Source of the DNA: Bacteroidales bacterium
Lineage (GTDB): Bacteria > Bacteroidota > Bacteroidia > Bacteroidales > Muribaculaceae
Direction of reading: 5' to 3'
NCBI GenBank assembly: GCA_003150235.1
Contig: QAMW01000033.1
Span: forward strand, 1-64,000
DNA: 64,000 nucleotides
The position numbers were made by a program, and so were the translations under genes. Position 1 is the first letter of the stretch. Each line of letters starts with the position of its first letter. This document shows positions 24,290-34,466 of the stretch, piece after piece. Under the pieces are notes generated by a model, which was given only the letters and a program-made list of their open reading frames with translations, made no database searches and was not told where the DNA came from.

Positions 24290-26179
24290 CTACCGTTTGT
24301 CGACATTTCCTTCAAAAAAGTTTATATATGCCTTGTTCACAAGCCTTATACCACCCGGTGTAGGATAATCGCCCGAAAAATACCAGTCGCCCGGGCATGA
24401 AGGCACAGCCTCGTGTAATCCTTCAAGTGTCTGATAAATTATCTCTACCTCGGCTTTTGTGTCAGGAGGGGTAAGCATTTCAGCGATTTTTGCCGAAATG
24501 CGTTCTTCTGAGAACGGAGCATAAATAGCCTTGACACAGTTGACAAGTTCATCGTCAGGCACATTTTCCTGCGCAAGACATTTCTTATAGACATCTTCGA
24601 GAAGATGCTCCATGCCATTCTCCTTAATCAACTCCACTGCGGCACGGAATGCGCAGAACTCTCCCATACGTGACATATCGATGCCGTAATAGTCGGGATA
24701 GCGAACCTGCGGTGACGAACTTACCACGACAATCTTTTTCGGATGCAGCCTGTCGAGCATCCTGATTATCGACTGGCACAGTGTGGTGCCGCGTACAATC
24801 GAGTCATCAATCACGACAAGTGTGTCACGGTCATTCTCCACAATACCGTAAGTGACATCATACACGTGGGCTGCAAGGTCATTGCGCGACTCACCCTCGG
24901 CGATGAATGTGCGGAGCTTGATGTCCTTGATTGCCACTTTCTCTATGCGCAACTTTGTACGCATAATGTCAAATAGCGCGTCACGCGACAAGGCATCGTT
25001 CTGCGACAATTCATATATCCGGTCAGCCTTGGCACGGTCCAGATATTTTTCAAGACCTTCAACCATACCTATAAACGCCACTTCCGCGGTATTCGGGATG
25101 AAGGAGAACACCGCATGTTTTAAGTCGTATCCTACACCCTTAAGTATCTTGTCGACAAGATTTCTGCCGAGTGCCTTACGCTCGCGGTAGATATCGGCAT
25201 CGCTTCCACGTGAAAAATAGATGCGCTCAAACGAGCAACGCTCATTTTTACCCTCTCCAAGTATATCTTCCACGCTTACATCGCCCTTCTTGTTGACAAT
25301 CACGGCACTTCCCGGAGCGAGTTCATGCACGGCACGGCGCGGAACATTCAACACAGTCTGGATTACAGGGCGCTCCGATGCCACGACAACTATCTCGTCA
25401 TCGGCATAGTAAAATGCAGGACGTATGCCATGCGGGTCACGCAACGCCCACATATCGCCTGAGCCGAGGGCACCACATATCACATAACCGCCGTCCCATC
25501 CGGGCGCCGTCTGCGACAATACCTCGCGGATATCAAGATTATCCTCGATAGCCACTGCGCGCTCGATGCCGTCAAGACCTTTCCCTGTAAATTCATGATA
25601 AAGCCGGTTGTTTTCCTTGTCAAGGGCATAACCGAGCTGCTCAAGTATGATGACCGTATCGGAGTATATGCGCGGATGCTGCCCTTTCTCCACAACTGAC
25701 CTGAATATGCTGTCGACATTGGTCATGTTAAAGTTGCCGCACAGCATAAGCGAACGCGAACACCAGTTGTTACGCCTCAAAAAGGGATGCACATAACTGA
25801 TGCCGCTGCGCCCTGTGGTCGAGTAGCGCAGATGCCCCATATAGACTTCTCCGATAAACGGGGCATAGGCATCGACCCACCCGGCATCATGTTCGTTCAC
25901 ATGAGCCTGATCTACCTGACGGTTTATAGTTGAAAAAATTTCCTGTATGGCATTGGGACCGAGAGCCCTCTCGCGGAACACATATTCGTGTCCCGCGGGA
26001 GAATTCATCTTTATGACTCCGGCACCGGCACCCTCCTGCCCCCTGTTGTGCTGCTTCTCCATAAGCAGATACAGTTTATTGAGTCCGTACAGATAAGTGC
26101 CATATTTTTCTTTATAAAATTCAAGCGGTTTCAGCAGGCGTATCATAGCCACGCCACACTCATGCTTAAGTTGTTCCAT
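24290..26179 (-). CDS. Amidophosphoribosyltransferase-like protein (PurF family, long Bacteroidota form)
   Basis: A 629-aa protein with an N-terminal class II glutamine amidotransferase domain (nucleophile Cys8 in HECGVAMI, NRGQEGAG, GHLRYSTTG) and a C-terminal phosphoribosyltransferase domain with the PRPP motif VVIDDSIVRGTT. The reaction of the family converts PRPP and glutamine to phosphoribosylamine, the first step of purine synthesis. It is longer than ordinary PurF (about 470-500 aa), with insertions in the N-terminal half, as in other Bacteroidota homologues. It starts where gltD ends (shared base), so it is part of the glutamate/glutamine block; its exact physiological role is less certain than the fold. 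Confidence 0.85.
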   Translation of the reverse strand: MEQLKHECGVAMIRLLKPLEFYKEKYGTYLYGLNKLYLLMEKQHNRGQEGAGAGVIKMNSPAGHEYVFRERALGPNAIQEIFSTINRQVDQAHVNEHDAGWVDAYAPFIGEVYMGHLRYSTTGRSGISYVHPFLRRNNWCSRSLMLCGNFNMTNVDSIFRSVVEKGQHPRIYSDTVIILEQLGYALDKENNRLYHEFTGKGLDGIERAVAIEDNLDIREVLSQTAPGWDGGYVICGALGSGDMWALRDPHGIRPAFYYADDEIVVVASERPVIQTVLNVPRRAVHELAPGSAVIVNKKGDVSVEDILGEGKNERCSFERIYFSRGSDADIYRERKALGRNLVDKILKGVGYDLKHAVFSFIPNTAEVAFIGMVEGLEKYLDRAKADRIYELSQNDALSRDALFDIMRTKLRIEKVAIKDIKLRTFIAEGESRNDLAAHVYDVTYGIVENDRDTLVVIDDSIVRGTTLCQSIIRMLDRLHPKKIVVVSSSPQVRYPDYYGIDMSRMGEFCAFRAAVELIKENGMEHLLEDVYKKCLAQENVPDDELVNCVKAIYAPFSEERISAKIAEMLTPPDTKAEVEIIYQTLEGLHEAVPSCPGDWYFSGDYPTPGGIRLVNKAYINFFEGNVDKR

Positions 26180-27603
26180 TATTTTGATTTAAGAAATGCG
26201 TCAATTCCTTTTGCGGCATTGCGACCGGAAGCGATACAGCGCACCACCAATGAAGCACCTGTGGAAGCATCGCCCGCAGCAAACACCTTCTCCACGCTGC
26301 TCTGTTGTGAGGCGTTGACTTTTACATTGCCACGGGCATCTTTTTCCACACCAAGCTGCTCAAGCAATCCTTCAGCTACCGGATTGGTGAAACCCATTGC
26401 CAGAAGTACAAGTTGCGCGGGGATACGCTCGATTTTCCCGGTGTGGATAAGAGTCATTTTTCCTGTCTGCGGATCTTTTTCCCAGTTCACTTCCTCAACC
26501 TCCACCTCATCAACCTTGCCATCCTTCCCGATAAACTTCTTGGTATCGAGAAGCCAACGACGCTCGCATCCTTCAAGATGAGAACTTGATGTCTTCAAAA
26601 TCATCGGCATATTGGGCCACGGAGTATCGGGATTCTCGCCTACAGGAGGCTTCGGCATGATTTCAATCTGGGTCACGGAGAGTGCGCCCTGACGATTAGC
26701 CGTACCGACGCAGTCACTGCCGGTGTCACCGCCGCCGATTACGAGCACATGTTTCCCTTTGGCGGAAATACGCTTGTCACGCGGAATCTCCACTCCGGCG
26801 TTCACACGATTCTGCTGCTGGAGGAGTTCGAGGGCAAAATGCACTCCGTCAAGGTCGCGCCCCTCGACTTTAAGATCGCGCGGCACTTCAGAACCGATTG
26901 CCACACATATTGCATCGTAACCGTCAAGGAGTTCCTGAGCTTTTATGTCGACACCAACCTTGATGCCGGTCTTGAACTCGATACCTTCCTCTTTGAGCAG
27001 TGCCAGACGACGGTCAATCACGCTCTTGTTGAGTTTGAAATCCGGAATACCCAGGCGCAGCAAGCCGCCGACAGCCTCGTTTTTCTCAAATACAGTAACC
27101 GAATGACCTTTCTGGTTAAGCTGATTGGCGCAAGCAAGTCCGGCAGGACCCGAACCTATAACGGCAACCTTCTTACCGGTGCGGTGTTTCGGAGGACGTG
27201 CATGCACATAGCCTTCATTATAGGCGCGCTCCACGATTGCGGCCTCATTCTCTCGTATCGTGACAGGCTCATGCTGCTTATTGAGCACACACCCTTTCTC
27301 ACAACCTGCGGGACATACCCTTCCAGTAAATTCGGGAAAGTCGTCAGTGGCGATAAGCAACGCATAAGCTCCTTTTATATCATTCTTATAGAGGCGGTCC
27401 TGCCATTCCGCCTGACGGTTGCCGAGCGGACAGTTCCAATGACAGAACGGCACACCGCATTCCATGCAACGGGATGCCTGCAGGCGGCGGTCCTCGGGAT
27501 TAAGAGTCTGTTCAACTTCTCCATAGTCGCGCACACGGTCGCTTACCGGACGATAGCCGGCTTCCTTACGGGGAACAGTCAAAAACGCTTTAGGATTTCC
27601 CAT
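26179..27603 (-). CDS. gltD: Glutamate synthase small subunit
   Basis: A 474-aa NAD(P)H-oxidising beta subunit of GOGAT; it passes electrons to GltB for making two glutamates from glutamine and 2-oxoglutarate. The N-terminal iron-sulfur Cys clusters (CMECGVPFCHWNCP and CPAGCEKGC) are present, then the FAD-binding GSGPAGLACA and the NAD(P)-binding GGGDTGSDC. It lies 38 nt downstream of gltB on the same strand. All expected motifs are intact. Confidence 0.96.
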   Translation of the reverse strand: MGNPKAFLTVPRKEAGYRPVSDRVRDYGEVEQTLNPEDRRLQASRCMECGVPFCHWNCPLGNRQAEWQDRLYKNDIKGAYALLIATDDFPEFTGRVCPAGCEKGCVLNKQHEPVTIRENEAAIVERAYNEGYVHARPPKHRTGKKVAVIGSGPAGLACANQLNQKGHSVTVFEKNEAVGGLLRLGIPDFKLNKSVIDRRLALLKEEGIEFKTGIKVGVDIKAQELLDGYDAICVAIGSEVPRDLKVEGRDLDGVHFALELLQQQNRVNAGVEIPRDKRISAKGKHVLVIGGGDTGSDCVGTANRQGALSVTQIEIMPKPPVGENPDTPWPNMPMILKTSSSHLEGCERRWLLDTKKFIGKDGKVDEVEVEEVNWEKDPQTGKMTLIHTGKIERIPAQLVLLAMGFTNPVAEGLLEQLGVEKDARGNVKVNASQQSSVEKVFAAGDASTGASLVVRCIASGRNAAKGIDAFLKSK

Positions 27604-27641
27604 ATATATTGTAATATTAAGCGGTTCAAATTAAATTGTTA

Positions 27642-30600
27642 TCAATCACGCTCTACACTGGCAAGACGCTGCTGCAGACGAGCCATCTTCTCATCATGAA
27701 GCACTTTCTTGTACTCGATGGGAATCACCTTTATAAACTGCTCCACATATTCCTGCCAGTTGTCAAGCATCCTTCCGGCAAGCGGACTGTGGGTGTGTTT
27801 ATAATGGTTGCCGATGAGACGGTAAAGCTCACGGTTATCAGCCATATCCTCGATAAGTGACAGCTCGACCATCTCCATATTACAGAAATAATCGAAGTTG
27901 CCGTCGGGATTCCACACATAGGCGACACCTCCGCTCATACCGGCGGCAAAGTTACGACCCGTAGTGCCAAGCACAACTGTTCTTCCTCCGGTCATATACT
28001 CGCAGCAATGGTCGCCGACTCCCTCCACCACAGCGGTAGCACCGGAGTTTCTTACACAGAAACGCTCGCCCACGCGACCGTTGATGTAGATTTCACCTGC
28101 AGTCGCACCGTAAAGAATCGTATTGCCGGCAATGATATTATCCTGTGGTGCAAATGTACTGCCTGCAGGAGGCACGATAACAATCTTACCGCCGGAAAGT
28201 CCCTTACCCACATAATCGTTTGCATCGCCTTCAAGACGGAAAGAGATACCGTGAGCGAGGAACGCACCGAAGCTCTGACCGGCAGAACCGTGGAATGTGC
28301 AGGCAATCGTGTCATCGGGCAACCCGGCATCACCGTAACGCTTTGCGACTACCCCGGAGAGCATGGCTCCTACCGACCGGTCAGTATTGGCAATCGGGAA
28401 CTCAAGCCCGACAGGCATTTTTGACTCGATAGCCGGGAACGAACGACTGATAAGCTTACGGTCGAGCACATTGGCGATATCATGCTTCTGGTCAACCACA
28501 TTCAATATGGCATTGGTCTTAGCCTCGGCAGGCATATACAGAATCTTGGAAAAATCAAGATGAGAGGTCTTGGGCGTATCATGGGAGGGCTTGACAAAAA
28601 GCATGTCGGTGCGACCGATAATTTCGTCAAGTCGACGTACACCTATTTCAGCAAGAGTCTCGCGAATCTCCTGGGCAAGGAACTTGAAGAAGTTGATTAC
28701 ATATTCGGAACGACCTACAAAACGCTTGCGAAGCTCCTCATTCTGAGTGGCAACGCCAACAGGACATGTGTTAAGGTGACATTTACGCATCATCACACAT
28801 CCAAGCACAATAAGCGCACTTGTTGCGAAGCCGTATTCCTCAGCCCCGAGCATAGCCATGATGATTACGTCACGCGCTGTCTTTAACTGTCCGTCGGCCT
28901 GCAGTTTTACCTGTCCGCGAAGATTATTCAAGACAAGTGTCTGCTGAGTCTCTGACAGACCGATTTCCACAGGCAATCCGGCATACCGGATTGAACTTGC
29001 CGGTGACGCGCCCGTACCGCCGTCGCTTCCGCTGATGGTGATAAGGTCGCTTTTTGCCTTCGCCACACCGGCAGCAATAGTACCCACGCCGCTCTCCGAC
29101 ACAAGTTTCACACTCACCTTTGCATCGGGATTGACATTTTTCAGGTCAAATATAAGTTGCGCGAGATCCTCTATCGAATAAATATCATGATGTGGTGGAG
29201 GTGATATCAGAGATATGCCCGGAATCGAGTGACGCGTCTTGGCGATAATCTTGTCAACCTTGAAGCCGGGGAGCTGACCGCCTTCACCGGGCTTGGCGCC
29301 CTGGGCAATCTTAATCTGGATTTCATCGGCATTCACAAGATACTCGGCAGTGACACCGAAACGACCCGACGCTACCTGCTTAATCGCAGAGCGAGCCGAA
29401 GAGCCGTCTTCACGAGGCTTGAACCGCTCCGAATCCTCACCACCTTCGCCCGTATTGCTTCGCGCACCTATTGCATTCATTGCGATACCGAGCGCTTCGT
29501 GCGCCTCACGGCTGATAGAGCCAAACGACATGGCACCGGTAACAAAACGGCGCATTATATCCTCTACCGGCTCGACTTCATCGACAGGGACAGGTGTACC
29601 CTTCTTGAAATCAAGGAAGTCACGTATAAATATCGGTTCAGGCTTGTTGTCGACAAGCGATGTAAACTCTTTGAACTTCTTATAGCTGCCGAGACGTGTA
29701 GCAAGCTGGAGCGTGGTAATGGTCAACGGATTCCAGGCATGTGACTCGCCATCTTTCCTGAAAGCATACTGACCGAGGTGACGCAACGGCAATTCGCTGT
29801 CGAAATCCTCAGAGAAAGCTTCAGAATGAGATTTCAGTATATCACGGCAGAGGTCGTCAAGATCGATACCGGAAATCTTACTTACCGTATTTCCAAAATA
29901 ACGCTTCACGAGCTCATCCGATACTCCGATAGCCTCGAATAGCTGCGCCCCCTTGTAACTGGTAATGGTAGATATACCCATCTTCGACATCACCTTAAGC
30001 AATCCCTTATCGATAGCCTTGATATAGTTTTTCTCAGCTGTATGGAAGTCAAGCTGTATCTCCTTGCGGTCAACCAGGTCATTTATCACGGCGAACGCGA
30101 GGTAGGGATTGATGGCACTCGCTCCGTAACCTGACAAGAGAGCGAAATGCATCACCTCACGCGCATCGGCAGTCTCTACGATAAGAGCGGTCTGCACACG
30201 CTTTTTGCAGTCGATAAGATGATGATGAACAGCGGAAGTAGCGAGCAGCGAAGGTATCGGCGCACGGTCAGCACTAACCCCACGGTCGCTCAATACTATA
30301 TAATTGCACCCCTCGTCAACAGCAGTTTCCGCATCACGGCACAGACGGTCGATAGCATCAGCAAGACCCTGTGTACCCTCTGCAACGGGGAATGTCATGT
30401 CAAGTTTACGGGTATTGAATCCCTTGTAACGGAGATTACAGAGGAGGTCAAGCTCGCGGTTGGTTATGATAGGGCGTTTCAGAAGCACCATCTTGCACAG
30501 TTCCGGATTCGGTTCGAGCAGATTAAGGTCAATCGCACCGATATAACTGTCAAGACTCATCACAAGCTCCTCACGCAGCGGGTCAATAGGCGGGTTGGTC

Positions 30601-32150
30601 ACCTGTGCGAAATGCTGACGGAAATAGTTGTAAAGCAACTGCGGCTCTTTGGACAGTACGGCAAGCGGAGTGTCGCACCCCATCGAATTGACGGGTTCCT
30701 TTGCCTCCACCACCATCTGAGTGATGATTTTCTCCACTTCCTCACGATGATAGAAGAAGGCATGAAGCAGACGCTCAAAATCCTCAACATTATATGCGAC
30801 CTTACGTCCGCTGCTTATTTTGTCAAGAATAATGCGGTTACGCGACAGCCAGTCACGATAAGGGAACTCCGACGCGAGTTTTTCCTTCAACTCGGCATCG
30901 TGATATATCACACCCTTTTCCATGTCGACCATCAGCATCTTTCCCGGTCGCAACCTACCCTTTTCCTTCACCTCCGATGATTCAAACGGGAGCACACCCA
31001 TCTCGGATGCCACCACCATAGTGTCATTGTTGGTAATGAGATAACGCGCCGGGCGCAGACCATTGCGGTCAAGCATACCGCCGGCATATCTGCCGTCGCT
31101 GAAAAGAAGTGTTGCCGGACCGTCCCACGCCTCCATGAGGATTGAATGGAACTCATAGAACGCCTTGAGTTCAGGCGATATAGGATTTTTATCGTTAAAT
31201 GATTCCGGCACAAGCATGGCGAGAGCGTGAGGAAGCGACATGCCGCTCATCACGAAAAACTCAAGCACATTGTCGAGCGAAGCGGAATCGCTCATGCCCG
31301 GCTGTATTATAGGAGTGAGGTCGGCACCGCCGAATTTGGTAGGATGAAGCACACATTCACGAGCTTTCATCCACATACGGTTACCTTGTATCGTGTTGAT
31401 TTCACCATTATGCCCGAGCATACGGAAAGGCTGCGCAAGCGCCCATGTCGGGAATGTATTGGTACTGAAACGCGAGTGTACAAGCGCCATACCGGTAGTG
31501 AAATGGGGATTCATCAAGTCAGGGAAATAATAGCGAAGCTGCAGACTTGACAACATGCCTTTATAGACGATTACACGTGATGAGAGTGACACGATATAGA
31601 ACGCCTCCTTTCCGGGAAGAGTCGAGGCGGCAATTTTTTTCTCAACCTTGCGACGAAGCACATACAGACGCGGCTCAATCTCGTCATTAGTTTTTTCATC
31701 GGCGACAAAAATCTGCTTTATCGCCGGTTCAGCCTCACGAGCCACGACACCGAGCTGCTCGTTGTTAACAGGTACGTCACGCACCGCTATCAATGACAGA
31801 CCGAGTTCAATCGCCTCACGCTCGATGATGTCAAGCATAATCTGCTGCGTATCCTCATCTTTAGGCATAAAGACGAGACCGCTGCCGTAACGCCCCTTTT
31901 CAGGGACCGCGATACCTTGCAACAGAATAAATTCATGGGGAATCTGCACCATAATGCCGGCACCGTCACCGGTCTTGGGGTCGGCGCCTTCCGCGCCACG
32001 GTGTACCATGTGTTCAAGAACCTGTAAACCTTGCTCCACGAGCTGATGGGACTTTATACCCCTGATGTTTACAAGCAGACCAACTCCACACGCGTCATGT
32101 TCAAATCGCGGGTCGTAGAGTCCTTCAGGTTTAAGAATCGGACTTCTCAT
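27642..32150 (-). CDS. gltB: Glutamate synthase large subunit
   Basis: A 1502-aa catalytic subunit. I choose 32150 as start; the upstream in-frame ATG at 32195 would lie inside a hairpin and adds 15 unrelated residues. Domain order: short propeptide ending before Cys21 (HDACGVG), class II amidotransferase domain, central domain, FMN-binding synthase domain (GSDGGTGASPASS), the 3Fe-4S motif C-VMMRK-C-HLNT-C, and the C-terminal Gly-rich beta helix (GLSGGKIVIVPP). It forms a unit with gltD and follows glnN after a hairpin and U-tract. Confidence 0.97.
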   Translation of the reverse strand: MRSPILKPEGLYDPRFEHDACGVGLLVNIRGIKSHQLVEQGLQVLEHMVHRGAEGADPKTGDGAGIMVQIPHEFILLQGIAVPEKGRYGSGLVFMPKDEDTQQIMLDIIEREAIELGLSLIAVRDVPVNNEQLGVVAREAEPAIKQIFVADEKTNDEIEPRLYVLRRKVEKKIAASTLPGKEAFYIVSLSSRVIVYKGMLSSLQLRYYFPDLMNPHFTTGMALVHSRFSTNTFPTWALAQPFRMLGHNGEINTIQGNRMWMKARECVLHPTKFGGADLTPIIQPGMSDSASLDNVLEFFVMSGMSLPHALAMLVPESFNDKNPISPELKAFYEFHSILMEAWDGPATLLFSDGRYAGGMLDRNGLRPARYLITNNDTMVVASEMGVLPFESSEVKEKGRLRPGKMLMVDMEKGVIYHDAELKEKLASEFPYRDWLSRNRIILDKISSGRKVAYNVEDFERLLHAFFYHREEVEKIITQMVVEAKEPVNSMGCDTPLAVLSKEPQLLYNYFRQHFAQVTNPPIDPLREELVMSLDSYIGAIDLNLLEPNPELCKMVLLKRPIITNRELDLLCNLRYKGFNTRKLDMTFPVAEGTQGLADAIDRLCRDAETAVDEGCNYIVLSDRGVSADRAPIPSLLATSAVHHHLIDCKKRVQTALIVETADAREVMHFALLSGYGASAINPYLAFAVINDLVDRKEIQLDFHTAEKNYIKAIDKGLLKVMSKMGISTITSYKGAQLFEAIGVSDELVKRYFGNTVSKISGIDLDDLCRDILKSHSEAFSEDFDSELPLRHLGQYAFRKDGESHAWNPLTITTLQLATRLGSYKKFKEFTSLVDNKPEPIFIRDFLDFKKGTPVPVDEVEPVEDIMRRFVTGAMSFGSISREAHEALGIAMNAIGARSNTGEGGEDSERFKPREDGSSARSAIKQVASGRFGVTAEYLVNADEIQIKIAQGAKPGEGGQLPGFKVDKIIAKTRHSIPGISLISPPPHHDIYSIEDLAQLIFDLKNVNPDAKVSVKLVSESGVGTIAAGVAKAKSDLITISGSDGGTGASPASSIRYAGLPVEIGLSETQQTLVLNNLRGQVKLQADGQLKTARDVIIMAMLGAEEYGFATSALIVLGCVMMRKCHLNTCPVGVATQNEELRKRFVGRSEYVINFFKFLAQEIRETLAEIGVRRLDEIIGRTDMLFVKPSHDTPKTSHLDFSKILYMPAEAKTNAILNVVDQKHDIANVLDRKLISRSFPAIESKMPVGLEFPIANTDRSVGAMLSGVVAKRYGDAGLPDDTIACTFHGSAGQSFGAFLAHGISFRLEGDANDYVGKGLSGGKIVIVPPAGSTFAPQDNIIAGNTILYGATAGEIYINGRVGERFCVRNSGATAVVEGVGDHCCEYMTGGRTVVLGTTGRNFAAGMSGGVAYVWNPDGNFDYFCNMEMVELSLIEDMADNRELYRLIGNHYKHTHSPLAGRMLDNWQEYVEQFIKVIPIEYKKVLHDEKMARLQQRLASVERD

Positions 32151-32166
32151 ACGTAATAAACTTCCA

Positions 32167-32219
32167 TAAAAAAACAGACCGGCACGCGATGTCATCGCTA
32201 TACGACACCACGTGCCGGT
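32167..32219 (-). terminator. Hairpin and U-tract between glnN and gltB (terminator or attenuator)
   Basis: On the minus strand a 9-bp GC-rich stem (ACCGGCACG with CGTGCCGGT, arms at 32211-32219 and 32178-32186) is followed by a run of Ts. It ends only 17 nt before the gltB start, leaving no room for a separate promoter downstream, so gltB must be reached by read-through or from a promoter ahead of the hairpin (a weak box TATATTTA lies in the gap). Confidence 0.75.
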
Positions 32220-32239
32220 TAAATATATAAATATTTCAA

Positions 32240-34429
32240 TTAACGGATGAACAGCAGTTCACGATATTTGGGCAACGGCCACATCTCGTCGTCAATCATA
32301 AGCTCAAGCTTGTCGATATGATAACGGATGACATCCATGCAAGGCACAACTGTATCATGGTATGCGATAGCCTTCTCACGCTCGTTTTCGATACGGTTAG
32401 CCGACTTGCGCGCATTTACCATCTTCTTCACTTCTTCCATGATAGTAGCCATGTGAGCCGACATGCGCTCGATAGTGTCGAGGTCAAGCTGTGCGAGCTT
32501 GTCACCCTTTTCGTTGGGGAACAGAGTCTTCAGCTTGAATACATTGTCGGTAAGCACTGACTGATAACGGATAGCCACGGGGATTACATGATTTACGGCA
32601 AGGTCACCGAGCACACGAGCCTCAATCTGAATCTTCTTCGTGTACATCTCCCACTTAACCTCGTTACGTGCCTCAAGTTCAACCTTTGTAAAGACACCGG
32701 TCGACTTGAACATATCGATAGATGACTTGCTAAGATAAGCATCAAAAATCTTCGGCACACTTGTCTCACAGTCAAGACCGCGGCGGGCAGCCTCCTCTTT
32801 CCACTCATCGCTATAGCCGTTGCCGTCGAAATGAATCGGCTTGGAGTATTTGATAAGCTCTTTTATCTCAGCGAGAAGAGCGTGAGTAAGATCACCGCCG
32901 GTGGCGAGACGCGCGTCAACCTTCTTCTTGAAATCAGAAAGCTGTTCTGCAACTGCGGCGTTAAGGGCTATCATAGCCGATGCACAGTTGGCTGAAGAGC
33001 CGACGGCACGGAACTCAAAGCGGTTGCCTGTGAAAGCAAAGGGCGATGTACGGTTACGGTCGGTGTTATCGACAATAATTTCCGGAATCTGATCTACATC
33101 GAGTTTAAGCCCCTTCTTGCCGGCGAGATTGAGAAGGTCACTGTTGTCACTTGACTCAAGCTTTTCAAGAATTTCGGCAAGCTGCGTACCTACGAAAATA
33201 GAGATGATTGCAGGCGGAGCCTCGTTGGCTCCGAGACGATGGGCGTTGGTAGCCGATGCGATAGATGCTTTCAGAAGCCCGTTGTGGCGATATACGGCAG
33301 CCATCACATTTGCCACGAAAGTGATAAACTGGAGGTTGTCTTTGGGAGTCTTGCCCGGACCGAAGAGCAGTACGCCCTTGTCGGTACCGAGACTCCAGTT
33401 ATTATGTTTACCGGAACCATTAATGCCGGAGAAAGGTTTCTCATGAAGCAGCACACGGAAATTATGACGACGTGCGACTTCAGCCATTAACGACATCAGC
33501 AACAGGTTATGGTCATTGGCAAGATTGGTCTCCTCAAATATCGGGGCAAGCTCAAACTGATTGGGGGCAACCTCGTTGTGACGTGTCTTTGCAGGGATAC
33601 CGAGTTTATGACATTCAATCTCAAGGTCAAGCATGAATGCCTCGACGCGCGAAGGGATAGCTCCGAAATAGTGGTCTTCAAGCTGCTGGTTCTTTGCACT
33701 CTCATGCCCCATCAGTGTGCGACCTGTCATCACAAGGTCGGGACGTGCAGAATACAGCGCCTCGTCAACAAGAAAATATTCCTGCTCCCATCCAAGATAA
33801 GAGTTGACATGCTTCACTTCCGGGTCAAAATACTGAGCTACAGCAGTCGCAGCCTTATCAACACTATTCAGGGCACGCAAAAGAGGTGTCTTGTAGTCGA
33901 GTGACTCACCGGTATAAGAGATAAAAATGGTAGGGATACAAAGCGTCTTGTCCATAATGAACGCAGGCGACGAAATGTCCCATGCCGAATATCCACGCGC
34001 CTCAAATGTGTTGCGGATACCACCGTTAGGGAAGCTCGAAGCGTCAGGCTCCTGCTGCACGAGTAATTTGCCGGTGAACTCTTCAACTACACCGCCTTTT
34101 CCGTCATGCTCGATAAATGCGTCATGCTTCTCTGCCGTGCCGTCGGTAAGCGGATGAAACCAGTGGGTGTAATGGCGCGCCCCATTATCGATAGCCCATT
34201 GCTTCATTCCGGCAGCCACGCTGTCGGCGACTTCACGGGGCAGCGGCTTTTTGTTGTCGATAGCATCAACCAGCACATCGTAAGTATTCTTCGGTAGGTA
34301 CTCAAACATCTTCTGACGATTGAACACATACTTTCCGTAATACTCTACCGGGCGAGCCGCCGGTATATCCACCGGCATAGCCTTGCGGTCAAATGCTTCT
34401 TCTACAACTTTAAATCTCAACTTTGACAT
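32240..34429 (-). CDS. glnN: Glutamine synthetase type III
   Basis: A 729-aa ATP-dependent enzyme forming glutamine from glutamate and ammonium. The length and blocks such as GTAEKHDAFIEHDG, WEQEYFLVDEALYSARPDL, RHNEVAPNQFELAPIFEE, KPFSGINGSGKHNNWSLG and NRTSPFAFTGNRFEFRAVGS are those of GSIII (GlnN), the main glutamine synthetase of Bacteroidota. It is placed between dapL and gltB on one strand, coupling ammonium capture to the GOGAT that follows. Confidence 0.97.
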   Translation of the reverse strand: MSKLRFKVVEEAFDRKAMPVDIPAARPVEYYGKYVFNRQKMFEYLPKNTYDVLVDAIDNKKPLPREVADSVAAGMKQWAIDNGARHYTHWFHPLTDGTAEKHDAFIEHDGKGGVVEEFTGKLLVQQEPDASSFPNGGIRNTFEARGYSAWDISSPAFIMDKTLCIPTIFISYTGESLDYKTPLLRALNSVDKAATAVAQYFDPEVKHVNSYLGWEQEYFLVDEALYSARPDLVMTGRTLMGHESAKNQQLEDHYFGAIPSRVEAFMLDLEIECHKLGIPAKTRHNEVAPNQFELAPIFEETNLANDHNLLLMSLMAEVARRHNFRVLLHEKPFSGINGSGKHNNWSLGTDKGVLLFGPGKTPKDNLQFITFVANVMAAVYRHNGLLKASIASATNAHRLGANEAPPAIISIFVGTQLAEILEKLESSDNSDLLNLAGKKGLKLDVDQIPEIIVDNTDRNRTSPFAFTGNRFEFRAVGSSANCASAMIALNAAVAEQLSDFKKKVDARLATGGDLTHALLAEIKELIKYSKPIHFDGNGYSDEWKEEAARRGLDCETSVPKIFDAYLSKSSIDMFKSTGVFTKVELEARNEVKWEMYTKKIQIEARVLGDLAVNHVIPVAIRYQSVLTDNVFKLKTLFPNEKGDKLAQLDLDTIERMSAHMATIMEEVKKMVNARKSANRIENEREKAIAYHDTVVPCMDVIRYHIDKLELMIDDEMWPLPKYRELLFIR

Positions 34430-34466
34430 AAATAATTTTAATTATATGATGAATATTATGCTGTTT

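Noticed and set aside
26749..30980. Long plus-strand ORFs at 26749-27699 and 30147-30980
   Set aside because: Shadows of gltD and gltB; no recognisable domains or ribosome-binding context.
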